Below are positions 34,680-44,392 of a stretch of DNA of 48,294 nucleotides, in pieces. The DNA lies in assembly GCA_903870165.1 (NCBI GenBank), contig CAIQBW010000018.1, positions 1 to 48,294 of the forward strand, given 5' to 3'. The stretch is from an uncultured Methylophilaceae bacterium (lineage in GTDB: Bacteria > Pseudomonadota > Gammaproteobacteria > Burkholderiales > Methylophilaceae). The number at the start of each line of letters is the position of its first letter. The stretch's first letter is position 1. Below the pieces are notes generated by a model. The model saw only the letters and a program-made list of their open reading frames with translations. It made no database searches and was not told where the DNA came from. The position numbers were made by a program, and so were the translations under genes.

Positions 34680-35234
34680 ATGATGAAAAAAAGTTTATTA
34701 ATGAGCGTACTGTTAGCGGCAACCTTGGCGGCATGTTCAAATAATGCAGTTAAAGATAAGCCAGCAGCGCCAGTGGTGGACAGCAATGCTTCAACACAAG
34801 CACAATCAAATGCGGCCTCAAATGCTAATGATGGTGCTTCAACTGCAGGCGCTAATCAAGACGTTGCTGCAGGCAATCCTTTGAAAGACCCAAATAATAT
34901 TCTTTCAAAACGAAGCATTTACTTTGATTTTGACAAAGATCAAGTGAAAGCTGAATACCGTCCATTAGTGGAAGCGCATGCTAAATATTTAGTCGCAAAT
35001 CCAAATGCTAAAGTGGTATTACAAGGTAACGCAGATAATCGCGGCTCACGTGAATACAACTTGTCATTAGGTCAACGTCGTTCAGTTGCTGTGAAAAAAG
35101 CAGTTAACCTATTAGGCGCACAAGACAAGCAAATCGAAACGGTTAGCTACGGTGAAGAAAAAGCTGGTGATTGTAAAGACGAAGCTTGTTACCAAAAAGA
35201 TCGTCGCGTTGATATCGTTTACGATAACGATTAA
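34680..35234 (+). CDS. pal: Peptidoglycan-associated lipoprotein Pal
   Basis: Pal anchors the outer membrane to peptidoglycan. The 184-residue protein has a lipobox (TLAAC), a low-complexity Asn/Ala linker and an OmpA-like domain (SIYFDFDKDQVKAEYRPLVEAH, LQGNADNRGSREYNLSLGQRR) that binds diaminopimelate. I chose the ATG at 34680 after AGGAGAAAG; a second ATG follows immediately, and the frame extends upstream to 34614 inside tolB. Confidence 0.96.
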   Translation: MMKKSLLMSVLLAATLAACSNNAVKDKPAAPVVDSNASTQAQSNAASNANDGASTAGANQDVAAGNPLKDPNNILSKRSIYFDFDKDQVKAEYRPLVEAHAKYLVANPNAKVVLQGNADNRGSREYNLSLGQRRSVAVKKAVNLLGAQDKQIETVSYGEEKAGDCKDEACYQKDRRVDIVYDND

Positions 35235-35239
35235 TCAAT

Positions 35240-36094
35240 ATGCGTAAACTGATTCTGATTAGCATTTGCTTATTGAGCGTTTCTCAATGGGCGCACGCCG
35301 CTTTGTTTGATGATAAAGAGGCGCGCCAGCAAATTGTCGATTTGCAACAAAAAACAGATGCTCAGAATCAATCTACTCAAGCGTCGCTTGATGCATTAAA
35401 AAAATCTCAGCAAGCCTTGGAACAGCGCATTCTTTCAGTTGAGAATGTGATTAAAAGCCAAGGCTTGATGGATTTATTAAGCCAAATTGATAGGCTGAAT
35501 GAAGAGTTAAATAAAGTAAAAGGCGAGTTAGATGTTGCGCAGCACAATATTGAGATCTCGCAGCAACGTCAAAAAGATTTATATGTCGACACCGATGGCC
35601 GTTTGCGTAAATTAGAAAATAGCGGCACATCTTCTGCAAACAATGCACCAGAAAATAAAGAGCAGACTTTGCAAGTCAATAATACAAATGCAACTCCTGT
35701 TGAATCTAATGCGGAATCCAAAGCTTTTGATAGCGCTCAAGCTTTACTTCAGGCAGGTAAATATAAAGAGGCGTTTGATGCGTTTGATAAGTTTTTACAA
35801 ACTTACTCAAATAGCAAGCAAGCGCCCAATGCTCAATATAGTTTGGGCTTTTCACAGTTCTCACTTAAAAATTACAAAGCAGCGATTGCTACTCAGCAAA
35901 AGCTGATTAGCCAGTTTCCTGACAGCGCAAAAGTACCTGAGGCGTTATTTAATATTGCAAACTGTCAAATTCAGCTTTCTGATATTGAGGGGGCTAAGAA
36001 ATCATTGCGAGATTTAATTGCGCAGCATCCAGTTAGCGAATTGATTCCTAATGCGAAACGTCGTTTAGCTGTGTTGGAATCTATAAAGAAATAA
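35240..36094 (+). CDS. cpoB: Cell division coordinator CpoB (YbgF)
   Basis: CpoB couples peptidoglycan synthesis by PBP1B to Tol-driven constriction. The 284-residue protein has a signal peptide (ending WAHA), an N-terminal coiled coil (about 30-125) and three C-terminal TPRs (FDSAQALLQAGKYKEAFDAF...). It starts 5 bases after pal. Confidence 0.94.
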   Translation: MRKLILISICLLSVSQWAHAALFDDKEARQQIVDLQQKTDAQNQSTQASLDALKKSQQALEQRILSVENVIKSQGLMDLLSQIDRLNEELNKVKGELDVAQHNIEISQQRQKDLYVDTDGRLRKLENSGTSSANNAPENKEQTLQVNNTNATPVESNAESKAFDSAQALLQAGKYKEAFDAFDKFLQTYSNSKQAPNAQYSLGFSQFSLKNYKAAIATQQKLISQFPDSAKVPEALFNIANCQIQLSDIEGAKKSLRDLIAQHPVSELIPNAKRRLAVLESIKK

Positions 36095-36127
36095 GTCAAT
36101 AGCTTCGCAGGAAGCGCCTTTAAAAAT

Positions 36128-36766
36128 ATGTCCTTACGCATTTTCGAAATTTTCCATTCATTACAGGGCGAGTCATCTAGAGTTGGCTTGCCTACCGTGT
36201 TTGTTCGCCTTACAGGTTGCCCATTGCGTTGTGGTTATTGCGATACTGAATATGCTTTTCATGGCGGCTCAACAAAAAGCTTTGAAGAGATTTTAGCGAA
36301 TGTGGCCAGTTATCAAGCTCAGTATGTATGTGTCACCGGCGGCGAGCCATTGGCGCAAAAAGGCTGTCATGCGTTATTGAAGATGCTTTGTGATGCGGGC
36401 TATCAAGTTTCTATTGAAACTAGCGGTGCGATGGATATAAGCCAAGTAGATCGGCGTGTTTCTGTGATTATGGATATCAAAACACCAGGCTCTGGCGAAG
36501 TAGGCAAAAACCTTTGGAGCAATATTTCGGCCTTGGAAGCAAAGGATGAAGTGAAGTTTGTGTTGGTGGATAGGGCAGATTACGATTGGGCGAAGCAAAT
36601 CTTGGCACAATATGATTTGACTCAGAAGTGCCCAGTGTTGTTATCACCAGTGTATAAAACGCTTCCGCCAGCTGATTTAGCGACTTGGGTATTGGAAGAT
36701 CGCTTGCCAGTACGTATGCAAGTGCAGTTACATAAAATTCTTTGGGGCGAAAAAGCCGGAGTCTAG
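36128..36766 (+). CDS. queE: 7-carboxy-7-deazaguanine synthase QueE
   Basis: QueE is a radical SAM enzyme that makes 7-carboxy-7-deazaguanine on the way to queuosine. The 212-residue protein has the C-x3-C-x2-C cluster (Cys31, 35, 38 in [17 protein letters not shown]) and the conserved VTGGEPL segment. It is next to queC and follows cpoB, a frequent order in proteobacteria. Confidence 0.95.
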   Translation: MSLRIFEIFHSLQGESSRVGLPTVFVRLTGCPLRCGYCDTEYAFHGGSTKSFEEILANVASYQAQYVCVTGGEPLAQKGCHALLKMLCDAGYQVSIETSGAMDISQVDRRVSVIMDIKTPGSGEVGKNLWSNISALEAKDEVKFVLVDRADYDWAKQILAQYDLTQKCPVLLSPVYKTLPPADLATWVLEDRLPVRMQVQLHKILWGEKAGV

Positions 36767-36782
36767 GACCGGAATGAGATTT

Positions 36783-37451
36783 ATGAAAAAAGCGGTGGTT
36801 TTACTTTCAGGTGGGTTAGATTCTGCAACGGTGCTCGCGATAGCAAAAAGCCAAGGGTATGAATGTTATTGTTTAAGTCTGGATTATCATCAGCGCCATG
36901 TGGCTGAGCTGCAAGCCGCAGAACGCGTTGCTCATGCTTTGAGTGCTAAAGCACACAAAACTGTCCAATTGGACCTTTCAATGTTTGGAGGCTCTGCGCT
37001 GACTGATAACAATATTGATGTTCCAGAATCCCCAAGTGAAGGCATCCCAGTGACTTATGTGCCGGCTCGCAACACCATTATGTTGTCTTTAGCCTTGGCA
37101 TGGGCTGAGACCTTAGCTGCACAAGATATATTCATTGGGGTAAACGCCTTGGACTACTCAGGCTATCCTGATTGCCGTCAAGAATATGTGGCTGCATTCC
37201 AGCGTATGGCTAACTTAGCCACGAAAAGCGCGGTCGAAGGCAAAACGATTACCGTTCATGCGCCGTTGATTGATATGACCAAAGCACAAATTATTCAATG
37301 TGGCCATTCTTTAGGCTTCGATTATGGCATGACAGTTTCTTGTTATCAGGCTGATACAGAGGGGCGTGCATGTGGATTGTGCGACTCTTGCCGATTCCGC
37401 AAAGAAGGCTTTGCAGTCGCAGGATTGCCTGATCCAACCCACTATCAATAG
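36783..37451 (+). CDS. queC: 7-cyano-7-deazaguanine synthase QueC
   Basis: QueC turns carboxy-deazaguanine into preQ0 with ATP and ammonia. The 222-residue protein has the PP-loop SGGLDS (9-14), the [18 protein letters not shown] segment and the zinc site [14 protein letters not shown] near the end. The start may be 36783 (standard N-terminus) or an in-frame ATG at 36774 that has AGGA closer to it. queD and queF are not in the window. Confidence 0.95.
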   Translation: MKKAVVLLSGGLDSATVLAIAKSQGYECYCLSLDYHQRHVAELQAAERVAHALSAKAHKTVQLDLSMFGGSALTDNNIDVPESPSEGIPVTYVPARNTIMLSLALAWAETLAAQDIFIGVNALDYSGYPDCRQEYVAAFQRMANLATKSAVEGKTITVHAPLIDMTKAQIIQCGHSLGFDYGMTVSCYQADTEGRACGLCDSCRFRKEGFAVAGLPDPTHYQ

Positions 37452-37501
37452 TGCCTTGGATAAAACCATTTGGATAAATTTGCAAATACCGCATATTTAC
37501 C

Positions 37502-37531
37502 TTGCCAAAGTATTAGAAAATAACGTAAAAT
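37502..37531 (+). promoter_or_regulatory. Promoter of the rpsP operon
   Basis: TTGCCA and TAAAAT are 18 bases apart, 40 bases before the rpsP ATG and after the queC stop. A strong promoter is expected here for ribosomal protein genes. The call is by consensus only. Confidence 0.5.
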
Positions 37532-37570
37532 CCGCCCCTTTCTGTAAAAACGATTAGAGAACAAAATATT

Positions 37571-38077
37571 ATGGTAATCATTCGACTAGCCCGCGGTGGC
37601 GCGAAGAAGACCCCTTTCTACAGCGTAGTAGTTGCAGATTCACGTAATCGTCGCGACGGCCGCTTTATTGAGCGTGTTGGCTTCTACAACCCATCAGCTA
37701 AAGAAGGTCAAGAAGGTCTTCGCTTAGATACAGCACGTATCAGTCATTGGCAAAGCAATGGCGCGCAATTATCTGATTGCGTAGCTCGCTTGGTAAAAGA
37801 CAATGCTAAAGGCCCAGAATTCTTAGCTGCTAAAAAGGCAAAAGACGCTGCTAAAGTTGCAAACGCTAAAGCTGCTGCTGAAGCTAAATTAGTTGCTGCT
37901 GCAAAAGAAGCTGCCGCTGCTAAGAAAGCTGAAGAAGAGGCTGCTGCAAAAGAAGCCGCTGAAGCTGCTGCTGCAAAAGAAGCCGCTGAAGCTGCTGCCG
38001 CTGCTCCTGCTGTAGAAGAAGTTGCTAATGAAGAGCAAGCTGTTGAAGCTGCTCCTGAGGCAACTGACGCTGAATAA
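37571..38077 (+). CDS. rpsP: Ribosomal protein bS16 with long Ala-rich tail
   Basis: The first 83 or so residues are a normal bS16 ([57 protein letters not shown]), needed for 30S assembly. The protein then runs to 168 residues, about twice the usual length, with a tail of Ala, Lys and Glu ([20 protein letters not shown]) that turns acidic at the end. The tail likely forms a helix outside the core. Within it the 24 bases from 37940 recur at 37967, so it has grown by slippage. It heads the rpsP-rimM-trmD-rplS operon. Confidence 0.95.
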   Translation: MVIIRLARGGAKKTPFYSVVVADSRNRRDGRFIERVGFYNPSAKEGQEGLRLDTARISHWQSNGAQLSDCVARLVKDNAKGPEFLAAKKAKDAAKVANAKAAAEAKLVAAAKEAAAAKKAEEEAAAKEAAEAAAAKEAAEAAAAAPAVEEVANEEQAVEAAPEATDAE

Positions 38078-38128
38078 TTCTTAAGGCTACGTGTGTAGCC
38101 TGAATGAAGCGTTGTTGTAGAACAATCA

Positions 38129-38671
38129 GTGAGTAATATGGTAGTCATGGGGCGCATCGTCGCCCCTTATGGCATTTTTGGATGGCTAAAAGTGCAAACT
38201 AGCACAGAGTCTATCGATAGCTTGCTTGATTACCCATATTGGTGGCTTGGGCGAGACGATAACTCTACCCAGCCAGGCATTAAAAATTCACCTTGGCAAA
38301 AATATACGGTTGAAACGGCAAAAGTACATAACGATACTTTGCTGGTAAAACTCAAAGGGGTGAATGACAGGGATGCTGCCTTAGTGCTTAAAAGTAAACA
38401 TGTGGCTGTGCCGCGTGAAGAGTTCCCAGAAGCCGATGAGGGCGAGTATTACTGGTCAGATTTAATTGGTTTAAATGTGACTAATCAACAAGGTATTGTG
38501 CTTGGTGTGATTAGTGATGTGTTTGAAACGGGTGCGAATGACGTAATTGTCGTCAAAGACCCTAAAGATGGCAAAGAGCGTTTGCTCCCCTTTGTTGATC
38601 AAACGATTCTAGAAGTAAGCATTGCAGAAAAAATGATGTTGGTCGATTGGCCGATTGAGTGGGATGAATAA
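38129..38671 (+). CDS. rimM: Ribosome maturation factor RimM
   Basis: RimM helps mature the 30S head around uS19. The 180-residue protein has the N-terminal RimM domain (VVMGRIVAPYGIFGWLKVQTSTE) and a C-terminal PRC barrel (EYYWSDLIGLNVTNQQG, LLPFVDQTILEV). The start could be the GTG at 38129 or the ATGs at 38138 or 38147. trmD begins immediately after the stop. Confidence 0.95.
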   Translation: MSNMVVMGRIVAPYGIFGWLKVQTSTESIDSLLDYPYWWLGRDDNSTQPGIKNSPWQKYTVETAKVHNDTLLVKLKGVNDRDAALVLKSKHVAVPREEFPEADEGEYYWSDLIGLNVTNQQGIVLGVISDVFETGANDVIVVKDPKDGKERLLPFVDQTILEVSIAEKMMLVDWPIEWDE

Positions 38672-39451
38672 GTGATTCAGTTTGATGTGGTCACGCTTTT
38701 TCCACCGATGTTTGATGCGATTAGCCAGCACGGTATCACTGCAAGAGCGTTAGAGAACAAGTTATATAGTTTGTCTCTGTGGAACCCAAGGGATTACACA
38801 ACTGACAATCACCGTACGGTAGATGATAGACCGTATGGCGGTGGCCCTGGCATGGTGATGCTAGCCGAGCCTTTAGAGCAAGCAATACAAGCTGCTAAAG
38901 CAAGACAAGTGGCAGCAGGCGTCGCAAAGCCTAAGGTGATTCATATGTCACCAAGTGGCAAGCCACTCACCCATGAGATAGTGATGGCGCTAGTGGCTGA
39001 GCAAGGATTAGTGGTGTTAGCTAGTCGATATGAAGGCGTAGATCAGCGGTTGTTAGATCGTATAGTCGATGTAGAATACTCGATTGGTGATTATGTGTTG
39101 TCAGGCGGTGAATTTCCAGCCATGGTGTTGATGGATGCGATTGTTAGACAATTGCCCGGCGCATTAGGGGATGCCGAATCTGCGATAGAAGATTCATTCG
39201 TAGATGGCTTGCTAGATTGTCCGCATTACACTAGGCCTGAAGTTTACGAAGGTGCAAAAGTACCTGATGTGTTGACCTCGGGTAACCATGCAAAGATTAA
39301 ACAGTGGCGCTTAAAAATGTCATTGAAAAGAACTCGGGATCAACGTCCCGATTTATTGGCCGTAAGGTCGTTGTCAAAAGAGGAATCTCGGCTGCTAAAA
39401 GAGCTCGATGTTGAGCTCGAAGCAAAGCAGGAACAAGATTCGCATAACTAG
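38672..39451 (+). CDS. trmD: tRNA (guanine-37-N1)-methyltransferase TrmD
   Basis: TrmD methylates G37 of tRNAs that read CUN, CCN and CGG, preventing frameshifts. The 259-residue SPOUT enzyme has the GGGPGMVML segment, [15 protein letters not shown] and the knot region [20 protein letters not shown]. The start is GTG directly after rimM. Confidence 0.97.
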   Translation: MIQFDVVTLFPPMFDAISQHGITARALENKLYSLSLWNPRDYTTDNHRTVDDRPYGGGPGMVMLAEPLEQAIQAAKARQVAAGVAKPKVIHMSPSGKPLTHEIVMALVAEQGLVVLASRYEGVDQRLLDRIVDVEYSIGDYVLSGGEFPAMVLMDAIVRQLPGALGDAESAIEDSFVDGLLDCPHYTRPEVYEGAKVPDVLTSGNHAKIKQWRLKMSLKRTRDQRPDLLAVRSLSKEESRLLKELDVELEAKQEQDSHN

Positions 39452-39464
39452 AAGGAGCACGAAA

Positions 39465-39860
39465 GTGGCAAATATTATTGAAATGTTAGAAAAGGAAGAG
39501 ATTGCCCGTTTAGGCAAAACGATTCCAAGTTTTGCACCAGGCGACACAGTTGTTGTGGGTGTAAACGTAGTTGAAGGTACACGTAAACGTGTGCAGGCTT
39601 ACGAAGGTGTTGTGATTGCTATTCGCAACCGTGGCCTTAACTCTTCATTCATCGTACGTAAAATTTCATCAGGTGAAGGTGTGGAACGTACATTCCAAAC
39701 TTACTCACCATTGATTGCAAGTATCGAAGTTAAACGCCGTGGTGATGTTCGCCGTAGCAAACTTTATTACTTGCGTGAGCGTTCAGGTAAATCTGCACGT
39801 ATTAAAGAGAAATTACAAGCACGTGACCGTGAGGTTATGGCGCCAGAAGCAGCAGAATAA
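39465..39860 (+). CDS. rplS: Ribosomal protein bL19
   Basis: bL19 lies at the subunit interface. The 131-residue protein reads [20 protein letters not shown], then [20 protein letters not shown] and [20 protein letters not shown]. The start is the GTG at 39465 with GAAGGAG upstream; the frame opens earlier within trmD. A terminator follows. Confidence 0.97.
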   Translation: MANIIEMLEKEEIARLGKTIPSFAPGDTVVVGVNVVEGTRKRVQAYEGVVIAIRNRGLNSSFIVRKISSGEGVERTFQTYSPLIASIEVKRRGDVRRSKLYYLRERSGKSARIKEKLQARDREVMAPEAAE

Positions 39861-39891
39861 GCTCAGCCTTATTATTCAGAGCTTCAAAATT

Positions 39892-39923
39892 AAAAGCCTC
39901 AGACGAAAGTCTGGGGCTTTTTT
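39892..39923 (+). terminator. Terminator after rplS
   Basis: AAAAGCCTCAGAC and GTCTGGGGCTTTT enclose a GAAA tetraloop and run into Ts. It ends the rpsP-rimM-trmD-rplS operon. Confidence 0.9.
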
Positions 39924-39961
39924 ATTATCTGCTGCTTTGAATTTAAGCTAATATAAAGCGC

Positions 39962-40438
39962 ATGGTTAAGCCAATTACTCAATATTACGATGTCATTATA
40001 AATGCGCCATTCGGCGGGGTTGGCATTCATGTTGAGAGTGATTATGTCGTTGGTATTCAGCTGTTTCCTATCCAGCAAAGTGCGCGTGAGACTTCTCACC
40101 AATTTGCGCAATACACAGCAAATCAAATCAGTCAGTATTTTATGCAAGCAGGCTCAATATTAGATATCCCATATGCGGTCTCGGGAACTCCATTTCAAAA
40201 ACGTGTTTGGAAGGCCATCTCTGATATTCCTGCTGGAGAAGTGCTGACATATTCAGAGTTGGCCGAAAAAGTTGGTTCTGGACCACGTGCAGTTGCCAAT
40301 GCTTGTGGTGCAAATAGGTTACCTTTGTTGATTCCTTGTCATCGTGTAGTCGCTAAAAATGGATTGGGTGGTTTTATGCAAGGTATTAATGGCGGGCTAA
40401 AAATTAAAGAGTGGTTATTGGCGCATGAATCAAAATAA
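39962..40438 (+). CDS. ogt: Methylated-DNA--protein-cysteine methyltransferase
   Basis: This 158-residue suicide enzyme repairs O6-methylguanine. The active-site motif PCHRVV holds Cys126, and the helix-turn-helix segment GEVLTYSELAEKVGSGPRAVANACGANRLP is complete. The N-terminal domain is short, as in Ogt and not Ada. It overlaps the xerD start by 14 bases. Confidence 0.93.
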   Translation: MVKPITQYYDVIINAPFGGVGIHVESDYVVGIQLFPIQQSARETSHQFAQYTANQISQYFMQAGSILDIPYAVSGTPFQKRVWKAISDIPAGEVLTYSELAEKVGSGPRAVANACGANRLPLLIPCHRVVAKNGLGGFMQGINGGLKIKEWLLAHESK

Positions 40439-41336
40439 CTTATCAATGAATAATCAGGCCGTTCTAGATGAGTTCATCGACAGGATATGGCTGGAAGAAG
40501 GTCTTGCTCGAAATACATTAGATAGCTATCGCCAAGATTTAACACAATTTGCGGCTTGGTTAGAGAAAGATGCGGCTAAAGATTTATTGCAGGCTGAACA
40601 GTTTGATATTCAGCGTTATCTAGCTGTTAAGTTTCCTATTAGTAAGCCACGAAGTATTAGCCGTTTAATCGCCAGCTTGCGACGGCTTTACCGTTTTTCT
40701 TTACGTGAAAATAAAATTGCTCAAGACCCAAGCTTACAAATTGAGTCTCCTAAATTACCACGCTCACTCCCGAAAAGTCTTAGTGAAGAGGATGTTGAGT
40801 TTTTGCTTGGCGCGCCGAATTTAGATGATCCGATTGGCTTACGAGATAGAGCAATGCTTGAGCTGCTTTATGCAAGCGGTTTGCGGGTCTCCGAATTGGT
40901 TGGTGTAAAGGTAACGGAAGTGAGTCTTTCTGAAGGCGTGGTTCGTGTGACTGGCAAGGGCAGTAAAACGCGTTTAGTTCCCATGGGTGAAGTGGCCGTT
41001 GATTGGCTGGGACGTTACTTAAAAGAGGCGCGACCAGCGATTTTAGAAAAGCGGCTCAGTGACAGCATGTTTGTAACCCAGCGCGGCGCAGCTATGACAC
41101 GGCAGGCTTTTTGGTATTTGATTAAGCGTTATGCTTTATTGGCAGGGATTCATAAACCAATGTCCCCGCACGTGTTACGACATGCTTTTGCAACACATCT
41201 ATTGAATCATGGCGCTGATTTGCGCGTGGTGCAGATGTTATTAGGACATTCAGATATTTCGACCACACAAATTTACACCCATGTGGCGAGAGAAAGGTTG
41301 AAGCAGCTACATACAGCGCATCATCCACGCGGTTAG
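40425..41336 (+). CDS. xerD: Site-specific recombinase XerD
   Basis: XerD with XerC resolves chromosome dimers at dif. The 303-residue protein has the N-terminal core-binding domain (about 10-100) and the catalytic residues Arg154 (ASGLRVSEL), Lys178, His249 and Arg252 (HVLRHAFATHLL), His275 (LGHSDIS) and Tyr284. An in-frame ATG at 40446 would avoid most of the overlap with ogt. It is the chromosomal housekeeping enzyme and is distinct from the element-type integrases elsewhere in the window. Confidence 0.94.
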   Translation: MNQNNLSMNNQAVLDEFIDRIWLEEGLARNTLDSYRQDLTQFAAWLEKDAAKDLLQAEQFDIQRYLAVKFPISKPRSISRLIASLRRLYRFSLRENKIAQDPSLQIESPKLPRSLPKSLSEEDVEFLLGAPNLDDPIGLRDRAMLELLYASGLRVSELVGVKVTEVSLSEGVVRVTGKGSKTRLVPMGEVAVDWLGRYLKEARPAILEKRLSDSMFVTQRGAAMTRQAFWYLIKRYALLAGIHKPMSPHVLRHAFATHLLNHGADLRVVQMLLGHSDISTTQIYTHVARERLKQLHTAHHPRG

Positions 41337-41692
41337 GTTGATTTACTCCCTCGCTCAATCACTACGCCGAGCGACTTTACGCCAGGCAAGATGCCAGGCT
41401 TTGCCACTTTAATTTTGATCCAAGGCGCTTTGAATTCTGAGATGATCAGTTGGCAAAGATGTTCTGCCAACGCTTCCACTAGCTTGAAGCTGTTTTCTGT
41501 TAAAGTTTCGCGCATCCTTGAAACCACAACACCATAATCAATGGTGTCGCCAATTTCGTCTGTTGCACAGCTTGCGCTGTTTGGCATAGCAATTTCAATA
41601 TCCAACACGATGGTCTGTGGCACCATGCGCTCCCAATCTGGCACACCTAATCTGGTCTGAATTTTGACTTCGCTTAAAAAAATGATGTCCAT
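41333..41692 (-). CDS. folB: Dihydroneopterin aldolase FolB
   Basis: FolB splits dihydroneopterin to 6-hydroxymethyl-dihydropterin in folate synthesis. The 119-residue protein has MDIIFLSEVKIQTRLGVPDWER, TIDYGVVVSRMRETL and SFKLVEALAEHLCQLI, the family pattern. I chose the ATG at 41692; one at 41701 is also in frame. It overlaps xerD by 4 bases tail to tail and diverges from plsY. Confidence 0.93.
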   Translation of the reverse strand: MDIIFLSEVKIQTRLGVPDWERMVPQTIVLDIEIAMPNSASCATDEIGDTIDYGVVVSRMRETLTENSFKLVEALAEHLCQLIISEFKAPWIKIKVAKPGILPGVKSLGVVIERGSKST

Positions 41693-41748
41693 GCCGATCA
41701 TGCCTATATGGTTTAGAATAAGTCTTTTGGATTTTAGAGCATCTCACC

Positions 41749-42378
41749 ATGAATGAGTTAGGTTTTATTGACGTTAACCCAATTGCATTAATACAAATCG
41801 TTGCAGCGTATATTCTTGGGTCGATCGCGTTTGGGATTCTCATTAGCAAGCTTTTCGGCTTGCCGGACCCACGTACGGTTGGCTCAGGTAATCCTGGCGC
41901 AACCAATGTGCTTCGTAGCGGAAAAAAATCAGCGGCTGCGTTGACCTTGGTCGGTGATGCTTTCAAAGGGTGGTTTCCTGTCTGGTTTGTGATGCAACCA
42001 GATGGCGGCCTGATGTGGGTAACAAGCGCTGTGGCGATTGCAGTATTTGTTGGACACTTATACCCTGTGTTTTATAAATTCAAAGGCGGAAAGGGTGTGG
42101 CGACGGCCCTCGGCATTTTGCTGGCACTTTCACCATGGTTGGCGCTTTTGATTATGCTTACTTGGATACTGGTGTTTGCAGCCACTAGGTATTCATCGTT
42201 AGCTGCGATTGTCGCATCAATCTTATTGCCTATTTACGCAGGCTCACTAAATTGGTTTGAGGCATATCGTGATTACGAGATTGTCTTTTTGTTCTTGGCT
42301 GTAATGCTGGTTTGGCGACATAGAACAAACATCCAAAAATTACTAAACGGCACGGAATCAGGCTTTGGTAAGAAGTGA
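41749..42378 (+). CDS. plsY: Acyl-phosphate glycerol-3-phosphate acyltransferase PlsY
   Basis: PlsY makes lysophosphatidic acid from acyl-phosphate and glycerol-3-phosphate in the inner membrane. The 209-residue protein has about five helices and the motifs GSGNPGATNVLR and GHLYPVFYKFKGGKGVAT. It lies back to back with folB and converges on tsaD, a very common arrangement. Confidence 0.95.
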   Translation: MNELGFIDVNPIALIQIVAAYILGSIAFGILISKLFGLPDPRTVGSGNPGATNVLRSGKKSAAALTLVGDAFKGWFPVWFVMQPDGGLMWVTSAVAIAVFVGHLYPVFYKFKGGKGVATALGILLALSPWLALLIMLTWILVFAATRYSSLAAIVASILLPIYAGSLNWFEAYRDYEIVFLFLAVMLVWRHRTNIQKLLNGTESGFGKK

Positions 42379-42386
42379 TATGTAAG

Positions 42387-43409
42387 TTATTGCGGTTTTT
42401 GTAACTCAGCTAAATCCCAGCGCGGCCGCACGGTAAAGCTATGGTTTAGCTTATTACCTTGAAGTGCTTTTAATCTCATCGCTCCAGCAAACGCAATCAT
42501 CGCGCCGTTGTCTGTACAAAACTCTAAACGTGGGTAGTGAACATGGCAAAGCTTGCGTTTGGTTGCGAAGTTAAGTTGTTCACGAAGTCGCTTATTCGCG
42601 CCAACACCGCCAGAGACAATCAAATTATCCAGTCTTGTCTCACGTAAAGCAGACATGCATTTGACGGTAAGAATCTCTGTGACAGCTTCTTGGAATTCAT
42701 ACGCAATATCAGCCTTGGTTTGCAAATCACTGTCGTGCTGATTGGCCAACGTAAGTACGGCAGTTTTTAAGCCACTAAAACTAAAATTGAGATCGCCACT
42801 GTTAATCATGGGGCGTGGCAATTTGAATCGACCTTTTCTACCTTGGGTTGCCAATTTTGAGACGGCTGGGCCGCCTGGGTAATCAAGCCCAAGTAGTTTT
42901 GCGGTTTTATCAAAAGCCTCCCCCGCTGCGTCATCCAGTGTGTCGCCTAGCAGTTCGTATTCGCCAATGCTAGTTACTTTCATTAATTGTGTATGGCCGC
43001 CAGAAACGAGCAATGCAACAAATGGGAATTGCGGTGGATTTTCTTCAAGCAAAGGCGCAAGTAAATGGCCTTCTAGGTGATGAACGCCTATTGTCGGGAC
43101 ATTCAGCGTGAAAGCTAAAGATTCAGCGATACAAGTACCTACTAACAATGCACCAGAAAGCCCCGGGCCTTGAGTGTAAGCGATGCCGTCAATGTCTGAT
43201 AGTGCTAGTTTTGCGTCATTTAATACTTTTTGAATTAGTGGTAATGCGCGTCTAATATGGTCGCGAGAGGCAAGTTCTGGAACCACCCCGCCGTATTCTG
43301 AGTGCATTTCGATTTGCGAGTGAAGCGCATGGGCAAGCAATCCTTGTTCAGTGTCATAAAGCGCGATACCCGTTTCATCGCAAGAAGATTCAATTCCTAA
43401 AACAAGCAT
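42387..43409 (-). CDS. tsaD: tRNA threonylcarbamoyltransferase subunit TsaD
   Basis: TsaD transfers threonylcarbamoyl to A37 of ANN-reading tRNAs with TsaB and TsaE. The 340-residue ASKHA-fold protein has the metal-binding His111 and His115 (VHHLEGH), [16 protein letters not shown] at the start and [12 protein letters not shown] near the end. It diverges from rpsU, the standard order. Confidence 0.97.
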   Translation of the reverse strand: MLVLGIESSCDETGIALYDTEQGLLAHALHSQIEMHSEYGGVVPELASRDHIRRALPLIQKVLNDAKLALSDIDGIAYTQGPGLSGALLVGTCIAESLAFTLNVPTIGVHHLEGHLLAPLLEENPPQFPFVALLVSGGHTQLMKVTSIGEYELLGDTLDDAAGEAFDKTAKLLGLDYPGGPAVSKLATQGRKGRFKLPRPMINSGDLNFSFSGLKTAVLTLANQHDSDLQTKADIAYEFQEAVTEILTVKCMSALRETRLDNLIVSGGVGANKRLREQLNFATKRKLCHVHYPRLEFCTDNGAMIAFAGAMRLKALQGNKLNHSFTVRPRWDLAELQKPQ

Positions 43410-43455
43410 ATTTAAGCGTTATCTGAATGATGATGCGTTTTTGGACGCAAAGTGT

Positions 43456-43484
43456 TTGATAAATTGTGGTTTAACCGATAGAAT
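43456..43484 (+). promoter_or_regulatory. Promoter of the rpsU operon
   Basis: TTGATA and TAGAAT are exactly 17 bases apart, 50 bases before the rpsU ATG. This is the best sigma-70 consensus match I found in the core region and probably drives rpsU-yqeY. Confidence 0.65.
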
Positions 43485-43533
43485 AGCAAACTTTTCCGCA
43501 ATTTCGACCAAAAATTTAAGTAGAGAGAGTTCT

Positions 43534-43746
43534 ATGTCTAGTGTACGTGTAAAAGAGAATGAGCCGTTTGACGTTGCGCTTCGTCGCTTCAAACGCATTA
43601 TTGAAAAAACTGGTTTGTTGACAGATTTGCGTGCTCGCGAATTCTACGAAAAACCAACATGGGAACGTAAACGCAAAGCTGCAGCTGCTGTTAAGCGTCA
43701 CTATCGTCGTATTCGTAACCAAACTTTGGCGCCAAAACTTTACTAA
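43534..43746 (+). CDS. rpsU: Ribosomal protein bS21
   Basis: bS21 helps start-site selection on the 30S. The 70-residue basic protein reads [20 protein letters not shown], then [17 protein letters not shown] chose the ATG at 43534 because it gives the family start after AGAGAG; the frame is open from 43441. It heads the macromolecular-synthesis cluster. Confidence 0.97.
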   Translation: MSSVRVKENEPFDVALRRFKRIIEKTGLLTDLRAREFYEKPTWERKRKAAAAVKRHYRRIRNQTLAPKLY

Positions 43747-43798
43747 GTGTTTGTTGTTGTAAGTTTGTTGTTAGTTAATTAAGAATTTCGAGGTTGTT

Positions 43799-44245
43799 GT
43801 GTCACTTAAAGCGCGTATCACCGAAGACATGAAAAATGCAATGCGCGCTAAAGATAGTGCGCGTTTAGGTGCTATTCGTTTATTGCAATCAGCCATCAAG
43901 CAACGCGAAGTCGATGAGCGTATTGAGCTTGATGATATGCAGGTGATCGAAGCGATTGAAAAAATGCTCAAACAACGTCGTGATTCGATTTCTCAATATG
44001 AAGCTGCAAATCGTCATGATTTAGCTGATGTTGAGAAATTTGAAGTGACCGTGTTGCAAGAGTACTTGCCACAAGCGTTGACCGATGATGAAGTAAGTGC
44101 GATTTTGGAGCAAGTAATTGCTGAAACTGGCGCTGCGGGCATCAGGGATATGAGTAAGGTGATGGCGGGGGTTAAACCGTTGGTCGTTGGGCGTGCCGAT
44201 ATGGGAAAAATATCGGGCTTGATTAAAACAAGGCTCGGCGCATAG
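43799..44245 (+). CDS. yqeY: GatB/YqeY domain protein
   Basis: This 148-residue protein starts at GTG and is a stand-alone YqeY domain (SLKARITEDMKNAMRAKDSARLGAIRLLQ, YLPQALTDDEV). The domain resembles the tRNA-binding tail of GatB, but the role of the free protein is not known. It sits between rpsU and dnaG, as in many betaproteobacteria. Confidence 0.93.
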   Translation: MSLKARITEDMKNAMRAKDSARLGAIRLLQSAIKQREVDERIELDDMQVIEAIEKMLKQRRDSISQYEAANRHDLADVEKFEVTVLQEYLPQALTDDEVSAILEQVIAETGAAGIRDMSKVMAGVKPLVVGRADMGKISGLIKTRLGA

Positions 44246-44275
44246 TTTCATAGTACTTAAAGTAATCTGGAAAAT

Positions 44276-44303
44276 GAAAAAAGGAGCTGAAAGCTCCTTT
44301 TTT
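44276..44303 (+). terminator. Hairpin between yqeY and dnaG
   Basis: AAAAAGGAGCT and AGCTCCTTTTTT enclose GAA and run into Ts, about 90 bases before the dnaG start. It would end most rpsU-yqeY transcripts, so dnaG is expressed less or from its own promoter, comparable to the terminator ahead of dnaG in E. coli. Confidence 0.88.
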
Positions 44304-44392
44304 GTTTTGTTTGGCAATGCGTTATGATGTTTTGTGCGGTGAAGTTTACAAGCCGCAGCCCTCAACGATTTTGGTACGATAAGCCTAAGAAT

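Noticed and set aside
37744-38157. Ala/Ser-rich reverse-strand frame opposite rpsP
   Set aside because: It is the mirror image of the repetitive Ala-rich tail codons and has no start signals.
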